Shown: positions 62,506 to 64,000 of the stretch, in pieces | How the letters are laid out: each line of letters opens with the position of its first letter | Numbering within the stretch: the stretch's first letter is position 1 | Source: Massilia rubra | Lineage (GTDB): Bacteria; Pseudomonadota; Gammaproteobacteria; Burkholderiales; Burkholderiaceae_D | Direction of reading: 5' to 3' | NCBI RefSeq assembly: GCF_011682065.1 | Contig: NZ_VUYU01000004.1 | Span: 310,001 to 374,000 of the forward strand | Length of the DNA stretch: 64,000 nt | Position numbers and translations under genes: made by a program | Notes under the pieces: generated by a model | Databases searched by the model: none | Told to the model about the DNA's origin: nothing | The model's input: only the letters and a program-made list of their open reading frames with translations

Positions 62506-63717
62506 GTGGGAATTTTTGACCTCTTCAACACCAAGCCGACCGCGGCCAAATTTGCCACCTTGATGACCGACACGGCCAGAAGGCGCGGCATGACGCAGCC
62601 GATCCGCTTCGATGCGGCGGCGTTCAGCCTCACCATCGGCACCGACAACGCGCTGGTGCTCAACTTGCACAACGCATACAACGATTACTGCCGGGCCGGC
62701 AAGGGCGAGCGTGACCAGGTCCTTGCCAGCTATAGCGCCGCGCTGTCGCAGCCGGTCATGCCGCCCACGTTCGCCCTGGCCAGGCACGGCTTGATGCCGA
62801 TCCTGCGCAGCCGCGCGATGCCCGAGGTGCTGCGCCTGACGCAGTTGGCCGACAACGACAACAAGCACAACGCGCACGCGGTGCTCCCGTTCAGCGAGGA
62901 TGCGGTGCTCATGCTGGCCTACGACACCGAGCATGCGGTCCAGCCGATCGACCTGGCCACCCTGAGGCAGTGGGGCGTGAGCGTCGAGGAATGCCTGGCG
63001 GTGGCGCTGGACAATCTGCGCGAGCGCAGCGTGGCCAGCTTCGACGAGGTGGCGCCGGGCGTGTTGGTCAGCGCCTGGAACGATTCGTACGACACCTCGC
63101 GCCTGCTGTTGCCGGACATCGTGCACCGCTTGAACCTGGGCGCCGATCCGGTGATGATGATACCCACGCGCGCACGCCTGATCGCCACCTCGTCCGGTAA
63201 TCCGGCCGGGATGCTGGCGATGGCCGAACTGGCGCAGCGCTATGCGGACCAGGAGGGACGGCAGGTGTCGGCGCTGATGTACCGTTTTCACAAGGGCCGC
63301 GCGGTGCAGTATGTTCCCGGGGAACCGGTGGCTGGCAAGCTCAAGGCGCTGTGGTCGCAGTCGATGGCGTCCGACTACGCCGGGCAGAAACAGCTGCTCG
63401 AAAAATTCCATGAACGTAAAGGCATCGATATCTTTGTCGCCAGTTTCCAGGTGATGCAACGCCCCGATCAAAGCGTGCTGACCATGAGCGTCTGGACCGA
63501 GGGCGTGTCGAGCTTGCTGCCGAAAACCGACATCGTGGCGCTGATCCGGCTCGATGGAAATGGACAGCTGCTCGACACGATGATGCTGCCATGGGATGAG
63601 CTGGCAGACAAGACCAACGCACTGAAACTGCTCGACGCCGGCTACCCGCCGCGTTATCGGACGACCGAGTTTCCGCCCAAGGCCGTGCGCGACACGCTCA
63701 CGGCCATCGCGCTGTAA
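62506..63717 (+). CDS. DUF1444 (YtpQ-like) protein
   Basis: A 403-residue cytoplasmic protein. Seen: GIFDLFNTKPTAAKFATLMTD, a central DUF1444-type part (MLAYDTEHAVQPIDLATLRQWGVSVEECLAVALDNL, DSYDTSRLLLPDIVHRL, DPVMMIPTRARLIATSS), then a C-terminal region of unknown role. Start GTG 62506 is preferred: GAGA five bases upstream and homologues begin MGIFD; an in-frame ATG at 62491 has no SD. Divergent from the synthetase. Confidence 0.8.
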   Translation: MGIFDLFNTKPTAAKFATLMTDTARRRGMTQPIRFDAAAFSLTIGTDNALVLNLHNAYNDYCRAGKGERDQVLASYSAALSQPVMPPTFALARHGLMPILRSRAMPEVLRLTQLADNDNKHNAHAVLPFSEDAVLMLAYDTEHAVQPIDLATLRQWGVSVEECLAVALDNLRERSVASFDEVAPGVLVSAWNDSYDTSRLLLPDIVHRLNLGADPVMMIPTRARLIATSSGNPAGMLAMAELAQRYADQEGRQVSALMYRFHKGRAVQYVPGEPVAGKLKALWSQSMASDYAGQKQLLEKFHERKGIDIFVASFQVMQRPDQSVLTMSVWTEGVSSLLPKTDIVALIRLDGNGQLLDTMMLPWDELADKTNALKLLDAGYPPRYRTTEFPPKAVRDTLTAIAL

Positions 63718-64000
63718 CCGCGCCGCAGCGCCAGCGCCAGGTTAAACAGCAGCGCGCCGGCCGAGGCGAACATCGCCCCGGCGGCAGGACGCGCCAGCTG
63801 CGCCGGCCACCAGCAGGCCGCCAGCAGCAGGGCCAGGGCGGCGGCATGCAGCCAGAACTGGCGCTGCGCCGACTGGTCGGTGATGAGCGTCTTGATGGCC
63901 GGCGCGCGCTGCCCCTCGGCGGCGCGCTCCTGCAGCTCGCGCCAGACCAGGAAGGGCACGATCTTGTACAGCATGCCGTTGATGGTCGAGTACAAAAAAC
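63654..64000 (-). CDS. Membrane protein, 3' part only (5' end outside window)
   Basis: The visible C-terminal part runs from the window edge: STINGMLYKIVPFLVWRELQ, then two hydrophobic helices (FWLHAAALALLLAACWWPAQL, GAMFASAGALLFNLALALRRG). The frame is open to base 64000, so the gene continues beyond it. Its stop lies inside the convergent DUF1444 gene, overlapping by 64 bases. The pattern NGMLYKIVPFLVW occurs in large heme-copper-oxidase-like membrane proteins, but I cannot assign it. Confidence 0.6.
   Translation of the reverse strand, partial: FLYSTINGMLYKIVPFLVWRELQERAAEGQRAPAIKTLITDQSAQRQFWLHAAALALLLAACWWPAQLARPAAGAMFASAGALLFNLALALRRGYSAMAVSVSRTALGGNSVVR

Overview
The window is about 64 kb of GC-rich DNA packed with genes. 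Protein types and gene order point to a betaproteobacterium of the Oxalobacteraceae (Massilia/Duganella/Telluria-like): TorF and DUF1302 porins, large propeller sensor kinases, a MexEF-OprN type pump, LigD/Ku, a DUF535 protein and family-typical short inverted repeats. Genus and species are inferences; no rRNA gene is present.

Region 1-5.05 kb (minus strand) is a six-gene extracytoplasmic redox operon. It reads: glutamic intramembrane protease of the exosortase-like CTERM class, a cytochrome-c/choice-of-anchor-D surface protein carrying a matching C-terminal sorting signal, a TlpA-like thioredoxin, a DUF4266 lipoprotein, a DUF3570 barrel, and ApbE flavin transferase (cut by the window edge). 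Region 5.3-8.4 kb is an overlapping ECF sigma / anti-sigma / subtilase / TorF operon. The periplasmic part of the anti-sigma factor looks like a subtilase prodomain, and this is the strongest candidate here for an undescribed regulatory arrangement. Three tandem tRNA-Arg(ACG) genes follow, each with its own -10 box and terminator. Next come a 1320-residue propeller/GAF histidine kinase overlapping lldD, a hydroxyacid dehydrogenase with a LysR regulator, and a divergent set (small secreted protein, catalytically degenerate alpha/beta hydrolase, MexEF-OprN type pump) with a 22-bp palindrome between them.

Region 23.6-29.6 kb holds a second sigma/anti-sigma pair facing two related periplasmic VIT/vWA/TPR/DUF2135 proteins. 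One of these is a tandem duplicate that has lost its VIT and vWA domains but kept the leader. Region 30.3-37.3 kb is a stress and DNA-repair block: three-domain LigD, KatA catalase with a possible OxyR site, and an SDR-Ku-membrane protein operon. A diguanylate cyclase, a SulP transporter with a PhyH-type oxygenase, an AT-richer Sel1 protein, a 2OG oxygenase, DinB and DUF1302 genes follow.

Region 45.7-50.8 kb is a full urease operon ureDABCEFG, followed by arsC-arsH. Region 51.9-53.0 kb is a decayed AT-richer islet with relics of an XRE regulator and an IS5-type transposase and a damaged pentapeptide protein. Region 53.07-55.5 kb holds a linalool dehydratase/isomerase-like membrane protein, an unannotated 43-residue membrane ORF and a DgkA-family kinase, all overlapping. 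The right end has LRR and DUF535 genes, a nested palindromic element, a 1349-residue Pls/PosA-type polyamino-acid synthetase with a decayed copy of its C-terminal tail nearby, a DUF1444 protein and a truncated membrane gene.

Start codons were chosen from Shine-Dalgarno (SD) spacing, signal peptides and stop/start overlaps. All family names come from reading the sequence, not from database searches.
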